Assembly (NCBI RefSeq): GCF_910596095.1
Contig: NC_056533.1
Location: 28,618,662 to 28,682,661 of the forward strand
Length of the DNA: 64,000 nt
Source of the DNA: Thunnus maccoyii
Taxonomy: Eukaryota > Chordata > Actinopteri > Scombriformes > Scombridae
Reading direction: 5' to 3'
This document shows positions 40,758 through 53,591 of the stretch, one piece after another; within the stretch, counting starts at the first letter, position 1, and the number at the start of each line of letters is the position of its first letter. The notes beneath the pieces are model-generated. The model did no database searches. It saw only the letters and a program-made list of their open reading frames with translations, and was not told the DNA's origin. A program made the translations under genes and the position numbers.

Positions 40758-41575
40758 AGTGGTGGAAGAAGTATTCAGATCCTTTACTTAAGTAAAAGTA
40801 CATACGTATCATCAGCTTGATGTAGTTAAAGTATTGCAGTAAAAGTAGTGGTTTGGTCCCTCTGACTGATATATTATTATATATGACATCATTAGATTAT
40901 TAATACTGAAGCATCAGTGTGTAAGCAGCATGTTACTGTTGTAGCTGCTGGACGTGGAGCTAGTTTCAACTACTTTATATACAGTTAGCTAGTTTAGTCC
41001 AGTGGTTCCCAACCCAGGGGTCGGGCCCCTCCAATAGGTCACCAGATAAATCTGAGGGGTCGTGGGATGATTAATGGGAGAGGACAGAAGAAAAAAAACA
41101 AAGTTCTGAAGAAGAAAGACCAAATCTGTTTTCAGTTTTTGGACTTTTTCTCTAATCTTTGGATCATTTGAACATTTATTGAAATTAAACCATGTGAGAA
41201 GCTTAGAGGGAAAAAATAATTATTTGGTGGAGCTGTTAACAACTCATAGATATCTGAAATGTGACCCGACTACACACTGCTTTTTATAAGATGTCAAAAG
41301 ACAAAAAGGTTGGAAACCACTGGTTTCATCTTTAACAATGTGTTGTATTTTAAAAGCTTGTTATATTATCCATTGTGTCAAATCTTCATTTGAAAGATAA
41401 CTAAAGCTGCCAAATAAATGTAGTGGAGTAGAAAGTACAATATTTCCCTCTGAAATGTAGTGGAGTGGGAGTATAAAGTAGCATGACATGGAAATACTCA
41501 AAAAATACAAAATTGTACTCATACAGTAGCCACTTGAGTAAATGTACTTAGTTACTTTGCATCATTGGGATTTAT
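40758..41575 (+). repeat. Dispersed 'tacttaagtaaaagta' repeat, interrupted by a hAT-like MITE
   Basis: The left end is cagtggtggaagaagtattc followed by agatcctttacttaagtaaa. The right end is cacttgagtaaatgtactta followed by gttactttgcatcattgg. Between them lies the younger 323-bp hAT-like insertion (41000-41322). Without it the repeat is about 490 bases. Similar ends occur near 11090 (inverted) and 37608. It is non-coding and its formal family name is unknown to me. Confidence 0.65.
41000..41322. mobile_element. hAT-like MITE, 323 bp, nested in an older repeat
   Basis: Ends are cagtggttcccaacc and ggttggaaaccactg, which are inverted repeats with one mismatch. The flanks are gtttagtc (40992-40999) and gtttcatc (41323-41330), matching 6 of 8 and consistent with a decayed 8-bp hAT target duplication. 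No transposase is encoded. It interrupts the repeat at 40758-41575 and so is younger than it. Confidence 0.85.
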
Positions 41576-41744
41576 AGTATACATGCGGCTTTCAGTAGGA
41601 ATATCACGCTGACAGACAGATAAAATGTCATTCTTTAGGGTAAACTGTAATTTTTCAGGATATCATTAGAGAAATGAAACTTTCACAAGAAGCCACGGTT
41701 GCGTGCGTGCTGGGAGCAACGTCACGAATAACGGAATCTTTAAG

Positions 41745-41781
41745 CCAATAAAATTCCATAGATGCGGTTTTTTCAGCCAAT
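41745..41781 (+). promoter_or_regulatory. Two CCAAT-box motifs upstream of AP1S2
   Basis: CCAAT occurs at 41745-41749 (aagccaataaaa) and 41777-41781 (cagccaatcacagcg). The second has the flank favoured by NF-Y. Both lie about 100-200 bases upstream of the probable AP1S2 non-coding exon, in a more CpG-rich stretch than the surroundings. Their function is inferred. Confidence 0.5.
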
Positions 41782-42406
41782 CACAGCGCCGCTGGCTTTA
41801 ATCGATGCCTCGCCGTCAACCACCATCCGCTAGCTGCGTTAGCATCTAGCTGGACAGGAGGCTAACCTACAACAACAACACAGGAGTGTCTGTTCACACT
41901 CTGGTTATGCGTTCTGCTTGAATTTACTGAAGTTATCTGTCGTCCAAGTGACTACACCGAAGGCCCGGTGAAAGGTATAACGTCTGTTATCGACTGTAGC
42001 TAGCTAAGCGTTGCGGGAGGGGGCGCAAATGACACATAATAACGTGTTGATAATGTTAAAATGTGTCCATTTAGCAAGGATAGCCAACATAAGCTAATGA
42101 AACTTTGTACTAAAGCCTCCGGGCTGTTTGGACGTGCAATTCACTAGATATAAAATAAATTTTAACAGATGGCTAGGTCGTATTATCCTCGAAAATAATG
42201 CATGTAATTCCTGCTCGGGCGTTTCTGACTTACTACAGCATTTCTCTTTCTCGTTGCTGACCTCTCCACTCCCCTTTCTCCATCCCTCTTCTCTTCACTT
42301 TCCACTCATTTCATCCTAATTCATAACTCTCTCCAAATATTGTAAATTAATGTTTATTTCTCGTCTCTCACTACGATTAACTTGCAACTGAACTTTCCTC
42401 CCTCAG

Positions 42407-44994
42407 ATGCAGTTCATGCTGTTGTTCAGCCGGCAGGGAAAGCTGCGGTTACAGAAATGGTATGTGCCTCTGTCTGACAAGGAGAGGAAGAAAATCTCCA
42501 GAGATCTGGTCCAGACCATACTGGCCAGGAAGCCCAAGATGTGCAGCTTCTTGGAGTGGAGGGACCTGAAGATTGTGTACAAGAGGTGAGTGAATAAAGG
42601 AAGTGGATATTGGCTGTGATGCCTCTACAGTCCCTCACTTCCTCTTTCTCAGGAGGCATGTTCAGTATAAGTTGCTGTTTATGCACACACACTTCTTGCA
42701 TATAAAAATAGTAAACTGCTGCTGATTAGCTGCTTATTGTGAGATATTGCAGCTGCCTTTTATCTGCTGGTGAAGGCAGTGAGATGTGGTTAAAAGCCCT
42801 GGAAAAAGCTAGCAAGTGGATCTTGAGTTAAGATTACTTTGCTGAAAAATGTAGATCATGTTCCCCAATGAACAGTGACTCAAAACGAAGAATCTATTAT
42901 CAAAATAGTTTGCGGCTAGTCGATTATTCTATAAATCGTTGCAGCTCTACTCTGATTTTTTTGGTAAAGATTCTTATACCAGGTATTTCAAAGGATGATA
43001 CTAGTAAAGGGATGTGTCAGTTTTTGGCGTTTTACATCACTTGTGTCTCTGTGGTGGGTTCTTTGTGAAAACCACTGATGATTCAGTGATTATTTTGTCA
43101 GTCACTGAAATTTCTGGCATTTAGATCTCACCTTCTGGTGTGTTGTGAACGCCAGTTACACCCCCTCTTTCATAACAACTGCAGAAGAATGGAGAACAAT
43201 TACACAAATGTGGAAGGAGTGCCTGATTTGTCCTGGACATACTGTATGATTGCTGGTCCATAAATATACAAACTGATACATCTTCATGTGTTCACTGTAA
43301 TAAACAAAAAAAACTAATAAACAAAAACAAACAACAAAACAGCCAGGAGACGGTACAGTGCTGCAGTACTGGAGGAGGGGTTTTCTTGCATCTCTTTGTA
43401 AAGGTTATAATGTTCATTTTTTGTTGGCGCAGTCAGAAAAGAGACATTTTTAAAGCTTTTTTGGCATTTATAGGAGTCTTACATAAAAAAAAATTACTCA
43501 AAAATGTATTTTTTGATTCATCGTAACTTAAATGCAATAAAAAAAAATACAAAAGAGCATGAAATACTTGCATACACTTAAAGTTTTATCTTCAAAGACC
43601 AGTTGTCACCTGCCTGTGTTCAGTGTCTGTGATTTCTTTTATTAAATATTTGCAGACCTGAATTTGGACAATAATGACATCACTTTTTTTTGCCATCCAT
43701 GTTACTAATACATCTCTCTTGCTGTTCTAAGTGGGCAAAGGCTCTTATATTTGTACACATCACTGCCTTGTTAAACTTTGCTGCCTTTTATTCCCTCTCT
43801 TTGTATCCTAGATATGCTAGCCTGTATTTCTGCTGTGCAGTGGAGGATCAGGACAACGAGCTGATCACCCTGGAGATCATCCATAGATATGTGGAGCTGC
43901 TGGACAAGTACTTTGGCAGCGTGAGTCTCTTAATCGTCATACGCATGTAATATTCTGATTGATGGTGTGGAAGGGAGGGAAAAAAGAAAATTTACAGCAG
44001 AAAATCCAAGAGTACCAGTCAGGACAGGATCTCCTCTGATCTGCTGCTGATTTATGGTGTTGTGGCCTCACAGGTGTGCGAGCTGGATATTATCTTCAAC
44101 TTTGAGAAGGCGTACTTTATCCTGGATGAATTCCTGCTGGGTGGAGAAGCGCAAGAGACATCCAAGAAGAATGTGCTGAAGGCAATCGAGCAGGCCGACC
44201 TGCTGCAGGAGGTACACACAGTGTTTCATCAACAGATCAGAACAGCTCAGTAGCAGCTAGTAGCACTGTTTATTCATCTTCAAATGATTTTTTTTCAGTT
44301 AATTAATGTATGATTTGTTTAATCTATAAAATGCCCATCACTATTTCCTGTTGTCCGACCACAAATATTTTACTTTACGCAGGAAATCATTCATTACAAG
44401 CAAAAACAAGCTAATTTTTTGGCATTTTAGCTTGAATTTTTTTTTTTTTAATTTTCGCTTAGTCATTTCCTGTCAATCATTGCAGCTTTAACTTGTGTTA
44501 CAGACAGAAGGATAGATCTATGCATTGCCTTTTTCACCTCGCAGCCATCTACACGTGTCGTCACCTGTTTATTTTTAAACCTGCGGTGTTTGAGTAGTAC
44601 CTCTCTCCCTCTTGCTAGCACACCAGAGCAAGTGCTGTCTTGTGTGTCTGCGTTGGCTGTCCAGCTGTGGTCATTTACAGTAGACAGAATCAGTGCTCAG
44701 TGATTTATTTTTAGCAAAGCATGCAGCACTGTTGTTATTACAACATGGCTGACTCTGTAGGCCTGTCAAAGCTTTATAACGCTAGAGAGGCCTCCCGTCT
44801 CCATCATAGATTTAATAACTAGCAATTATGACTCACATGTTCTTCATTTGGATGCGGAGGGGTACTTTGCTATATAAACATATGAACACAGTGACAACAC
44901 CACATAGTCAAACGTCCATTTTGTTGTTTCTCTTCCTCATCTGCAGGAGGCCGAGGCACCGCGGAGTGTTTTAGAGGAAATTGGGCTGACATAG
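42407..44994 (+). CDS. ap1s2: AP-1 clathrin adaptor complex sigma subunit (AP1S2), 4 coding exons
   Basis: Small sigma subunit of the AP-1 adaptor, which sorts cargo at the trans-Golgi network and endosomes into clathrin vesicles and helps bind acidic dileucine signals. Coding exons 42407-42585, 43812-43920, 44074-44211 and 44947-44994 give 157 residues, the same as the human protein as I recall it. It starts [19 protein letters not shown] directly after an acceptor (cctcag), so a non-coding first exon lies upstream. Visible landmarks are [58 protein letters not shown], and the ending [10 protein letters not shown]. The whole chain is one longin-like sigma-adaptin domain. AP1S1 and AP1S3 are alternatives; the ending and Xp22-type neighbours favour AP1S2. 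Confidence 0.93.
44285..44490. repeat. Dispersed repeat, copy of the family at 355
   Basis: Reads cagttaattaatgtatgatt, 'aatctataaaatgcccatca', 'ttgtccgaccacaaatattt' and 'caatcattgcagcttta'. It resembles the other 'ttgcagc' repeats in the window and lies in the last AP1S2 intron. A shorter remnant is at 42890-42955. Confidence 0.5.
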
Positions 44995-46987
44995 ATCATC
45001 ACGCTACCTCGCAGTACTTTCTCCCAGATGCAGATCTGGCAACCTTTCGTGTCTCTTTCTTGTCTTCTCCTGGTCAGTGTGTCAGTGTTGTATGTATATA
45101 ATCACCATCTATGTACTGTATTATTCTGTACTGTACTATCCCGTAATGTCCTTTGAATGTGGTGCCAACCGTGGTTTAATGTGTCTCCCATGTAAAAGCT
45201 CCCTCACTGTATTCTGCAGTACGATTAGTCCACTACTTCTTGAAACGCCTCACTTGAAACTTCTTGAAACGCTCACTTCTTGAAACGCCACAGAGAACAA
45301 TGTAGCAACGACATCAACATGACGACTCCAGCATCTCGTTAAGATCATCCATCGTCCACCAACTGCAGAGATGTATGTGCTGTTTGGCTTAAAGGACTTT
45401 TTAAAGGTGCTGAAGTAGCTCCAGTTTGTGTATCTCATGTGTCACCAATACATTTGAGTCACAGAGCAGAGCGTCTAATTCTCAAATTCTCTGAGAAATA
45501 AATTCCTGGGGATCATTTAAAAACACTTACCACAGTTCTGAAGTGTCTTCTATCTGGATGAAAACATATTTCAACTGCTTTATGCCAAATTCTTTTTTTG
45601 TTTACCTAATCAATGCAGCCAGAATGACATAAAATATTAAATATTTGGAAAGGAGTCAGCTATATTTGTCTAAATTTACATAACAAAATGAAAACTTCTG
45701 GTTTTACAAATCTAGTAATTCAGACTCAGGTGTTATGCTTACCTGTGTGACTCAAATGTGAATGTATTACATGAGGCAGAAAGTGGTGCTTGGGTTTTAT
45801 GGGAATCACTGACACTGTTAAAATCAATTCTACACGGGTAAATTCAACCCACCAGATAAGTGAAATTAAACAATGACCCGTAATCAATACATTTGTATAA
45901 GTTTGTGTTTAGTGATTCCCCACCAGAAGTTAAATCATTCCATATTTCCTTTTTCCAAGACTGATTGTTTACCTTTGCTTCAAAAAATTTTAGCTGTTTC
46001 TGTGTATTGTTCTGTTTGTGACATCTTAAGTTGTCTTTTATTTTTCTGCACTTTCTTTCCTGACTAGAAAATTTGTTAAAACATTTAATTTTGTGTTATG
46101 ACCTCTGGTGATATATCTTAGGTCAGTCCCTCTCTTAGTCTTAGGTCAGGATAGGATAGTGACCCAAATAAAAGTAACACTATTGTATGTATTATGATAG
46201 TTTGGCTTAACTCTTAAAGACTAACATATATGACCAAAGAACACTGTGTTTTACCTTCGTAATGGTGTCTAAGGAAGGCTGACATGGCAGAAAAGGGATG
46301 TAGTGCTGCAGGGTGTTATTGATAAATGTATTTTGAGGGTTATTTGGCCACAATATACCAGTATTATGTAATTATTTCAATCCATCTGAAGACAGGTGTT
46401 TCTTTCTGGAGCTGAAACTTGAGTTATTTGTGAGTCAAAGAGAACAGTAACCGCACATATCAGGGTACATCATTACTACTCATTACTGTCAGCTTGTTCG
46501 CTTGCCAGTAAGAAGCAAGAAAACAAACCCACAACTTCTGAATCAATGCTCATTCCAAACTGTATGGCAGTCACATTTTTTTTTTTTTATCAGAAAAATG
46601 TTTTTTTTTGTTTAACGATCAAACAAATATCATGTTCATCTTTAATTTGTGCAAAAAGAAAACACTTACTTTTGTATTTAACACTGCCAACACATTTGCC
46701 AACATTTTTTTCTTAAATATTTGAAAGGTATTAACAATAAATGTATTAAAAAAGAAAAGCCACTTGTTGATCTTTTTTTTTTAATATAGTTTTTACTTAA
46801 CGACCATGTGGTGCTACGAATCCAGCTGGTGAAGTGTTCAGTAATTAAAGCGACATCGACCATTTACTAACAGCAAAATATTCACATATGTACATGTTGG
46901 TGATGGGTAGTGATGTATCTCTGCTCAAAAGGATGTATGCTATTTCCTTAACATTCACGTAGTTAATGTACATATTTTCAAATACTA
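44995..46987. other. Convergent 3' regions of AP1S2 and ZRSR2
   Basis: AP1S2 (+) and ZRSR2 (-) end facing each other, so this 2 kb holds both 3' untranslated regions. A plausible AP1S2 polyA signal is the aataaa near 45496. A tandem repeat lies at 45236-45290. No coding exon or RNA gene was recognised in the remaining AT-rich sequence. Confidence 0.55.
45236..45290 (+). repeat. Short tandem repeat of 'cttcttgaaacgc'
   Basis: Three imperfect units contain 'acttcttgaaacgc' with short 'ctcactt' spacers. The array lies in the probable AP1S2 3' untranslated region. Confidence 0.75.
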
Positions 46988-49900
46988 CTAAGAAGCACTG
47001 ATGTCATCATTTCCTATCGGCTCATGTGAGATTTCTGTGTTAGATTCTTCACTTGTCACTTCTGGACTACAGTTCTTCTCTCTGTCGACACTTTCATCTA
47101 AGTCTTTCTGAAGCAGCTCTGTTTCTTTTATCTCTTGACTCGGACTTGTCGCAGAATGTCTCTCCGCTGTCTCTTCATCTGATTCTTTCTCTTTTTCTGA
47201 CTCTCCTGATGATGTCATCCCTTCAGGCAAATGGCTTTTCTTCTTATGCTTCTTCTTGCTCTTTTTCTTACTTTTTTTGGAGTGTTTTTTGGAGCGGTGA
47301 CGTGTTTTAGTATCGTCGTTGGTGGGTTTCTCGTTCTTATCTGGTTTCTCCGGGCTCCGATTTTTGCTCCTTTCTCTACTTTGCTTGTTTCTTTCTCTGC
47401 TTGTGCTTCTAGACTTGTCTCTATCTCTCTCTTCACTTTTACTCCGATTCTTTTGCTCTCTGTCTTTATCTCTACTCCTTTTTCTCAGTCTGTCTCTACT
47501 TCTACTCCTCGACCTGTCTCTACTTCTGCTCCGATATCTGTCTCTCCTCCTGTCACTGTATCTGGATCTGACCGACCATCTGTCCTCTCTCGTGTGCTGG
47601 GAGGTCCTCCTCTCCCTGCTCCTGCTCCTCCGCCTGTCGTCTTCTCGTCTGCCGTGGGATCTCTCCGACCTCGGCGGGCTTCTGCTGCAGTGACGCTGCC
47701 TCCGCGATCGGTCTCCGTATCGCTCCGAGTGCCACCCGTCTCTGTGACTCCCCCTGACGCTGCGGTCGGGTGACATGTGCAGGTCCCTGTCAGCCTCCCA
47801 GAATTCATTGCCAGGGTTTCGAAATACATGCAGGAAGTTGCAGTGCTTCCCTTTGGGGCACTTCTGTCTGTCAAACAATCCTGAGAAAAGAGAAAATGAC
47901 AGATCCAGGATATGTGAATCATATATAAACCAAACTGCTTGTCAGCCTCTCTCTGCAGTGACGCCACCGTGTGCAATTGTTGTATTGCTGTTGGAAAAAA
48001 AAGGTCTTTCTTCTATCAGTATGAATGAGTAACTCACCACATATAGCGTTCTTCCACCGTGTAACAGGACATATCTCACAATGAAGCTGCCGGCCTGCGT
48101 ACCACCTCCCATTGAACTTGATGAAGGCTTCTTTACACTGCTCCTCTCTAGACAGATAAGAGGACAAAGAATGAAGAGTTTTATCCCCCCAAAAACAAAA
48201 TCAAAGTACAGTTTATTTGTTTGTGGAGCAGTTTTACGATGGCTTACGTGTCAAACTGAATGTAAACATTTCCTCTTAAGTGTGGTTCGTAATTGCAGCT
48301 GACCTAAAAAGGAAAAAAACATTTCAGTTTAGATATTTTGGTCATATTTAGTGGTAATAATTTAATCACGACACAGGGATTGAACATTCTCCTGAACAGT
48401 GACTCGTCCTGGTCCCATCTTACCTTGAATTGCAACACTTTGCCAACGCTCTTGAACTCAGGCAGGACATCGTGGTAAAACTCGATGAAAGACTCCTGAA
48501 GCTCCTCCTCGCTGTGTTCCAAACAAGCATCTATGTCGTAATCGTCGCGCCGAGACTGCTCCATGCCGAACGTTACAAACATACCGCGGATCATCAGAGT
48601 AGGGCTGGCTGTTGGATAAGCGTGTTTCCGAGAACATCTGGACTCACGAGATGAAAAAGGGAAGGGAAGATTTATCTAATGCACCTGTGCGTCTGTTCAG
48701 TTATCACACACAGAAGCAGATGTATGAATTTAACTCAGCGAGTCAGTCAAATAGAGAAAGAAATAAAGCACCTGTCTCCAAATCGACACGCTCCGGTCTT
48801 AAGGAAGAACGGACAGTTGGCTACGTCCTGTTCTGTGCCGTAATTCTCAGAGCTCTCCTTCACTGGAGCCTCAGGATTCATCCACGGCCCTCCGTTATCG
48901 AGCTGGAAGTGACAACATGGAAAAAAAAGTATATTTATGGTTTGACTTCACACTAGAATGAGATTTAAGTTCCATGTACCTCTTACATGGTCACTCTATG
49001 GTCACAAGGCTTGTCAGGGAATAAGAGTCTCGACCCTGAGACTATAATATTTATTAGCCACGCTAGCGGTGTGACTCTAGGGATGGCAACGTCTGCCCGT
49101 CCAGGTTGAAATATCTCAACAACTATTGGATGGACTGCCATGAAAATTGATTCGGCACGTGTGTGTACCCCGGCAGTGGACTGCATCACTTTGGTGATCC
49201 TGACTTTTCATCTATGACTGGATGCCTTATTTCCATGTTGAGGATGTAGACTGCCTTGCTCCCTATATAACAGACACTCTGTGTTTTACTCTATAGTGAG
49301 CAGTAAACTGAGATTTTGGACACTTACATTTTAATGTTATTTTGCCACTGACAGGCTTTACATTGTGGGGTTTGTTCTGTACTGATGCTCTTGATTGGTA
49401 TTAGCTGAATTTATAAAATCCACATAATGTCCTAGTTTTGCACTATTCTTAATGTACGCTTGCTTGAATTTTACATATAACAATATATAACCATATAAAT
49501 ACTATGGAATAACCCCAAGCATTTGGGAAACACAGGTTGGTTTCCATTAGATTTTCCATACTTTTATATCTAAGCTAAATATGTCTTTGCAACACAAGAA
49601 ACATTTCCTAACAGTTTTTTTTACCTGCATATTAAATACATGTGTAAGTTTAGTAAGTTCACCTTGCTCAAACTAATGCAGACTAATACAACAGCTCTGC
49701 GACAAATCCCATCATGATGAAGGTTAGACTGATTTTGAATTTCAGTTTGTTGAATGTTTTAGAGAGGAGTTGAGAGGCTGTACTTTCTATGATTTTAAAT
49801 TTCATTGCAACTTACTAAGAGGTCATATTTTGTCCACCCCATCTACATAATGAGGGCACAATATATTGCAGAGATGTTGTATTAAACTGCAATAGTTTTA

Positions 49901-52634
49901 ACTACTGTCGCTGAACCTAATATAAAAAAACAATTAAAAAAAACAACATGTCAACATAAAACAATCTGTATAATGTGACATTCATGTGTGTTATACCTGA
50001 TTTTCAGCTTCATCCAACATTTTCTGAACAGCATCCTACAAATGGTGTAAAGACACGGCTGGTGAACATGTGTAGAAGTCAACATACTGCAGCATATCTG
50101 TTACTGCGGGTTAAGACCACATTCACAAGGGCTGATATGAACAAAAATATGTCAACATTTTAGGAGGATAATTTCAAGATTTATGAACTTTTGGAGAGCA
50201 ATTTCACAGACTTGTTTTCAAACAAAGTAAAAGATACATCCTTGTTGTGAGAGCTGAAGGTGCTGGTAAGGGATTTTCTCTTTGTGTGTATCTTTGTTAA
50301 GGAGTGTGATGGCTGCTTGTGTCACGCAGTCAAGGAAACATTTAAAAACAATCGGGTATAAGGCAAAAACACACTTTTAAAAGCAAAATAATGAATCATG
50401 AGATATGTTTAACTGTATGATTATCTGAATCTTCACTTTTGGATGGACAGTGTAAATACTTATTAAGTAGAAGAGGATATATTTCTCTTTGTTTTATCCT
50501 CCTAGGGCCCGTTTCACCTCTCTGTCTCGCTTCTCCTGCTGCTTCTGCTCTTTTTCTTCTTTTTCTCTCCTCTGCTGGGCCTCCCATTCCTCCTTTATCA
50601 TCCGCTGTGGACATAACAGGACATTGGGCAGGTTAATAAACATTTTATTTAAAATCTGTCTCTGTCAAACAGGCTCAGGTGCACTCAGCAATTAGCCAAT
50701 TATTCACCATAGCAACCAGCCCCAACTGACAGCAGTAATTCCCTGTGTGATGCAGCAATTATTGTTATAATTTGGTAGTAAATCATAAATTGTCACTGTC
50801 ATCATCTGTAACATGATGGTCAATTAGGCTAATGTTAAAAAGCCTTGTTAAGTGTTGACGTAGCAGTTTGATTTTTTAAGATGTTAGTTCTTAAAGTTCA
50901 AGCTCAAATTATCTTTGGGCCACACACACACACAGACACACACACACACACACACACACATACACACACACACCCTTAATGGATAAAACTGGTGTTATTG
51001 TTTTGTTTTGTTTTTAACTGTCAGAAAAGTTGTTGAAAAGACCACAACCAACAATTTGTTAGTTTCCTACCCTGCCTGCTGTACTCAGATCCAAACCCTT
51101 TTGTTTCTACTCAAAATATGTAGTTTAATTTTATAAAAGGATCTGTAATTTCCTAAAAGAGCTGGGCACTGTAGTTTTTAGTAAATATTAGTCCAACAAG
51201 AGGAAATGGTGCATTTGTTGGGGACAATATTCAGCAATGAATTAATAGAAATTTGGTCCTCGACTGAGAATTTATAGCAGCATAGTTGTGTATGTGGGAT
51301 TGAGTCAAAATAAACTACAGTGCCTATGTTTGTGGTAAAGAAAGAACAATTCACACAGTGCAACAGTATGGCTCGTTCATGTGTAAGTAGAGCTAAAGCT
51401 TTATGAAACAACATCGAGTGAATCAGCTAACACCTTCAGTACATCATTAGTATGAACATATAAAAATCTTATGCAACTAGCTCTATAACCTGCAACATGA
51501 ACAAGCTGCAAATATTTTTCAATTTTTGATGATGTATGCAAAGAAACAGCAATTACCTCCTCATCTTCTTTTCTTTTCCGTGCAGCTTCTTCCCTCTCAG
51601 ACTGCAGCCTGAATTCCTCCTGAGCGAGCCTCTCTCTTTCCAACCAATTGTCATGTAGCCGCTGCCTGAGAAAAAGAGGGAGACATGAATCAAACACGAC
51701 GCAGATGACTGACTGAACTGTAGAGTCAAGGTGTCTGCGCTGTCTATAAGTGAATATGTTGTGCGGGACAGCAGAGTAACATTAGTATTTGTATCTTACC
51801 TTTCCTCCTCAGCAATATCGTTATTTTCGTCATCTTCATCATTTGCTTCTTCTTCTTCTTCTTGGCTTGCTCCATTTTTTAAATCTATGACAGTGCAAAT
51901 GTTCAGGGTATCAGTAACAGGAAACAGTAGAAAGTGTAAATGATCACATTTGACAGGAAGGCCAATATGGCAGCTGTCTTCATACCACATTCTCTGGCTT
52001 GGGCTAAAGCTTGTCGTTTCCGTTTTCTCCTTTCTTTCCTCAGAGCAGCCTTGCGTTGCTTTTGACTGAAGTGAAAGAGATGACAGTTGAAGTTGAGTTA
52101 TCATAAGACTAGTAGAAGAGCACAGCTGTACCCTGCGCTGCTTTTAGAGTGTATCCAGCAGATAATTTCACACACAACATCGAGACAAAACACATTTACA
52201 TTTATACAGAACAATGCAGTGGGGGGATCAGCAAGCCCGGGCAAGGGCTGCGATTATTACTTGAATGAAGCCATTGATAATGTTTGTAGGTTTGTGGATA
52301 TTGTCCCCCGTCACTTACATTGTTAAGTGCATTATAAAGGGATCTTCTAATGGTCACGTTGAACAGGAGGAATGATTATGGCAAGAAAAACATATTTAAA
52401 TGTTCATTTGGGCTCCTGACTGTTGTTTTTAAGACAGACTTCAAAAATTGTGAAGTCGTCCTTTTAGCTGTTGCAGAACTGACGTTAATATGTTGAATTT
52501 TACGGCATGATAATGGCATTTATGCTATTTCTTATGTTGTTGTAGTTCATCCCATTATAACAAGCATGATGAGATTATCACAAAGACACGCACCTTAACG
52601 CAGGAGAGATCAGTGGAGGAGTGCAGGCTGCCAT
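46988..52634 (-). CDS. zrsr2: U2AF35-related splicing factor with RS domain (ZRSR2), 11 coding exons
   Basis: Recognises the 3' splice site, mainly for U12-type introns in the minor spliceosome, acting in the nucleus. About 614 residues. Exons from the 5' end: 52594-52634, 51986-52065, 51800-51884, 51557-51665, 50518-50604, 49997-50035, 48772-48902, 48424-48637, 48248-48303, 48038-48147, 46988-47880; phases agree. It starts [14 protein letters not shown]. The N-terminal third is charged coiled coil with an acidic run ([17 protein letters not shown]). A first CCCH zinc finger ([20 protein letters not shown]) follows, then an RRM-like U2AF-homology domain ([12 protein letters not shown] to [11 protein letters not shown]). 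A second finger ([19 protein letters not shown]) and a long C-terminal Arg/Ser tail of about 240 residues complete it. The protein is longer than the human one (about 482 by memory), mainly through the tail. Confidence 0.9.
49060..49220 (+). repeat. Dispersed repeat shared with 12300-12430
   Basis: Contains 'gttgaaatatctcaacaact', 'attggatggactgccatgaa' and 'ctttggtgatcctgactttt'. From memory it resembles a repeat frequent in fish genomes. It lies in a ZRSR2 intron and is non-coding. Confidence 0.6.
50921..50973. repeat. (CA)n microsatellite
   Basis: An imperfect CA run with single substitutions in a ZRSR2 intron. Confidence 0.9.
52292..52466 (-). mobile_element. Partial copy of the palindromic inverted-repeat element
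   Basis: It contains acaggaggaatgattatggc followed by aagaaaaacatatttaaatg, and ends 'gactgttgtttttaagacag ... aagtcgtccttttag'. It is almost the exact complement of the copy starting at 63718, and matches the right arm of the copy at 2341-2947. Only one arm is present. It lies in the first ZRSR2 intron. Confidence 0.75.
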
Positions 52635-53529
52635 CCCAGCTAAAGAGAGCTAACGTTAGCCAGGTTAGCTATTATTTCTTACCAATGTTTCATTAAAAAA
52701 AAGTAAACCATATATCCTCTATGATTGGACAAGTTGTTTCTGAATTGTAGTTAGTTGGTCCGTGAAGCTCCTTCTTTCACTGTATAATTTCTGTTAGCTG
52801 TAAACTTGAGTTGGCTGCATGCGGGTTTGTTTTCGTTATAACCGACGGAGGAAACGTTTAAGCGAACATTAAGTACTTCCGTCTTCTTCTTCGTTAGTGT
52901 TTATTGGTGGTTGGCAAATTAGCTTAAAGGCGCATTACCGCCACCAACTGGACTGGAGTGTGAGACAAACGATTATGCAGGAAATAAAAAAAAACCTTTA
53001 CAGTTTTACAGTTTCCTTTTACTTCCGTATTATTATGATTATTATTATTATTTTGGTTAAGTGTCGTATTGCTGCCCTCTGCTGTTTGTTATTTCTTGCT
53101 CTTTTTCGACAGTTCCTTATATTTTGTTGTGTTAATCCAACACTGTGCAGATATTCCAGCAGGTTCTCAATTGCAATTTCATCAAACTTGATTTAACATT
53201 TTATACATTGCATTCAACCTCCACTGTTACATGATTTAATTATTTATTGCACATGTCACATATAATTTTTTCTCTTTTCACCTTCATGAATTTAGTACAC
53301 TTCATTTCTTTGTCCATAGCACAGTCCATATTTCCTTTGTACAGTCAATATTTCATTTCAGTTTTATATCTCTTTTCAAAACTATTATTATTCCATTCCT
53401 TAAAGAGATTTTATATTGAAAATGTAATTTTAATATTACTTTGTTTATTTCATTATTATTAGGGACCGAGCCCAAAAGGCAGAGGACTACTGTAAAACAG
53501 TAGTAAAACAGTATGTTGCGTTTGTGGGA

Positions 53530-53582
53530 GCAAACGCTTGCATATTTGGCCTATAAAACAGATTCTGATTCTGATTTTGATC
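53530..53582 (-). repeat. Fish 'tcagaatcagaatc' repeat remnant
   Basis: The plus strand reads 'ataaaacagattctgattct' then gattttgatc, whose complement resembles the widespread teleost repeat 'cagaatcagctttattggcc'. It adjoins the 3' side of the LINE fragment at 53592-53760. Confidence 0.5.
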
Positions 53583-53591
53583 TTACTCCAG

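Noticed and set aside
47231-47773. 180-codon plus-strand open frame opposite the ZRSR2 RS tail
   Set aside because: It is the antisense shadow of the low-complexity Arg/Ser coding repeat and shows no domain.
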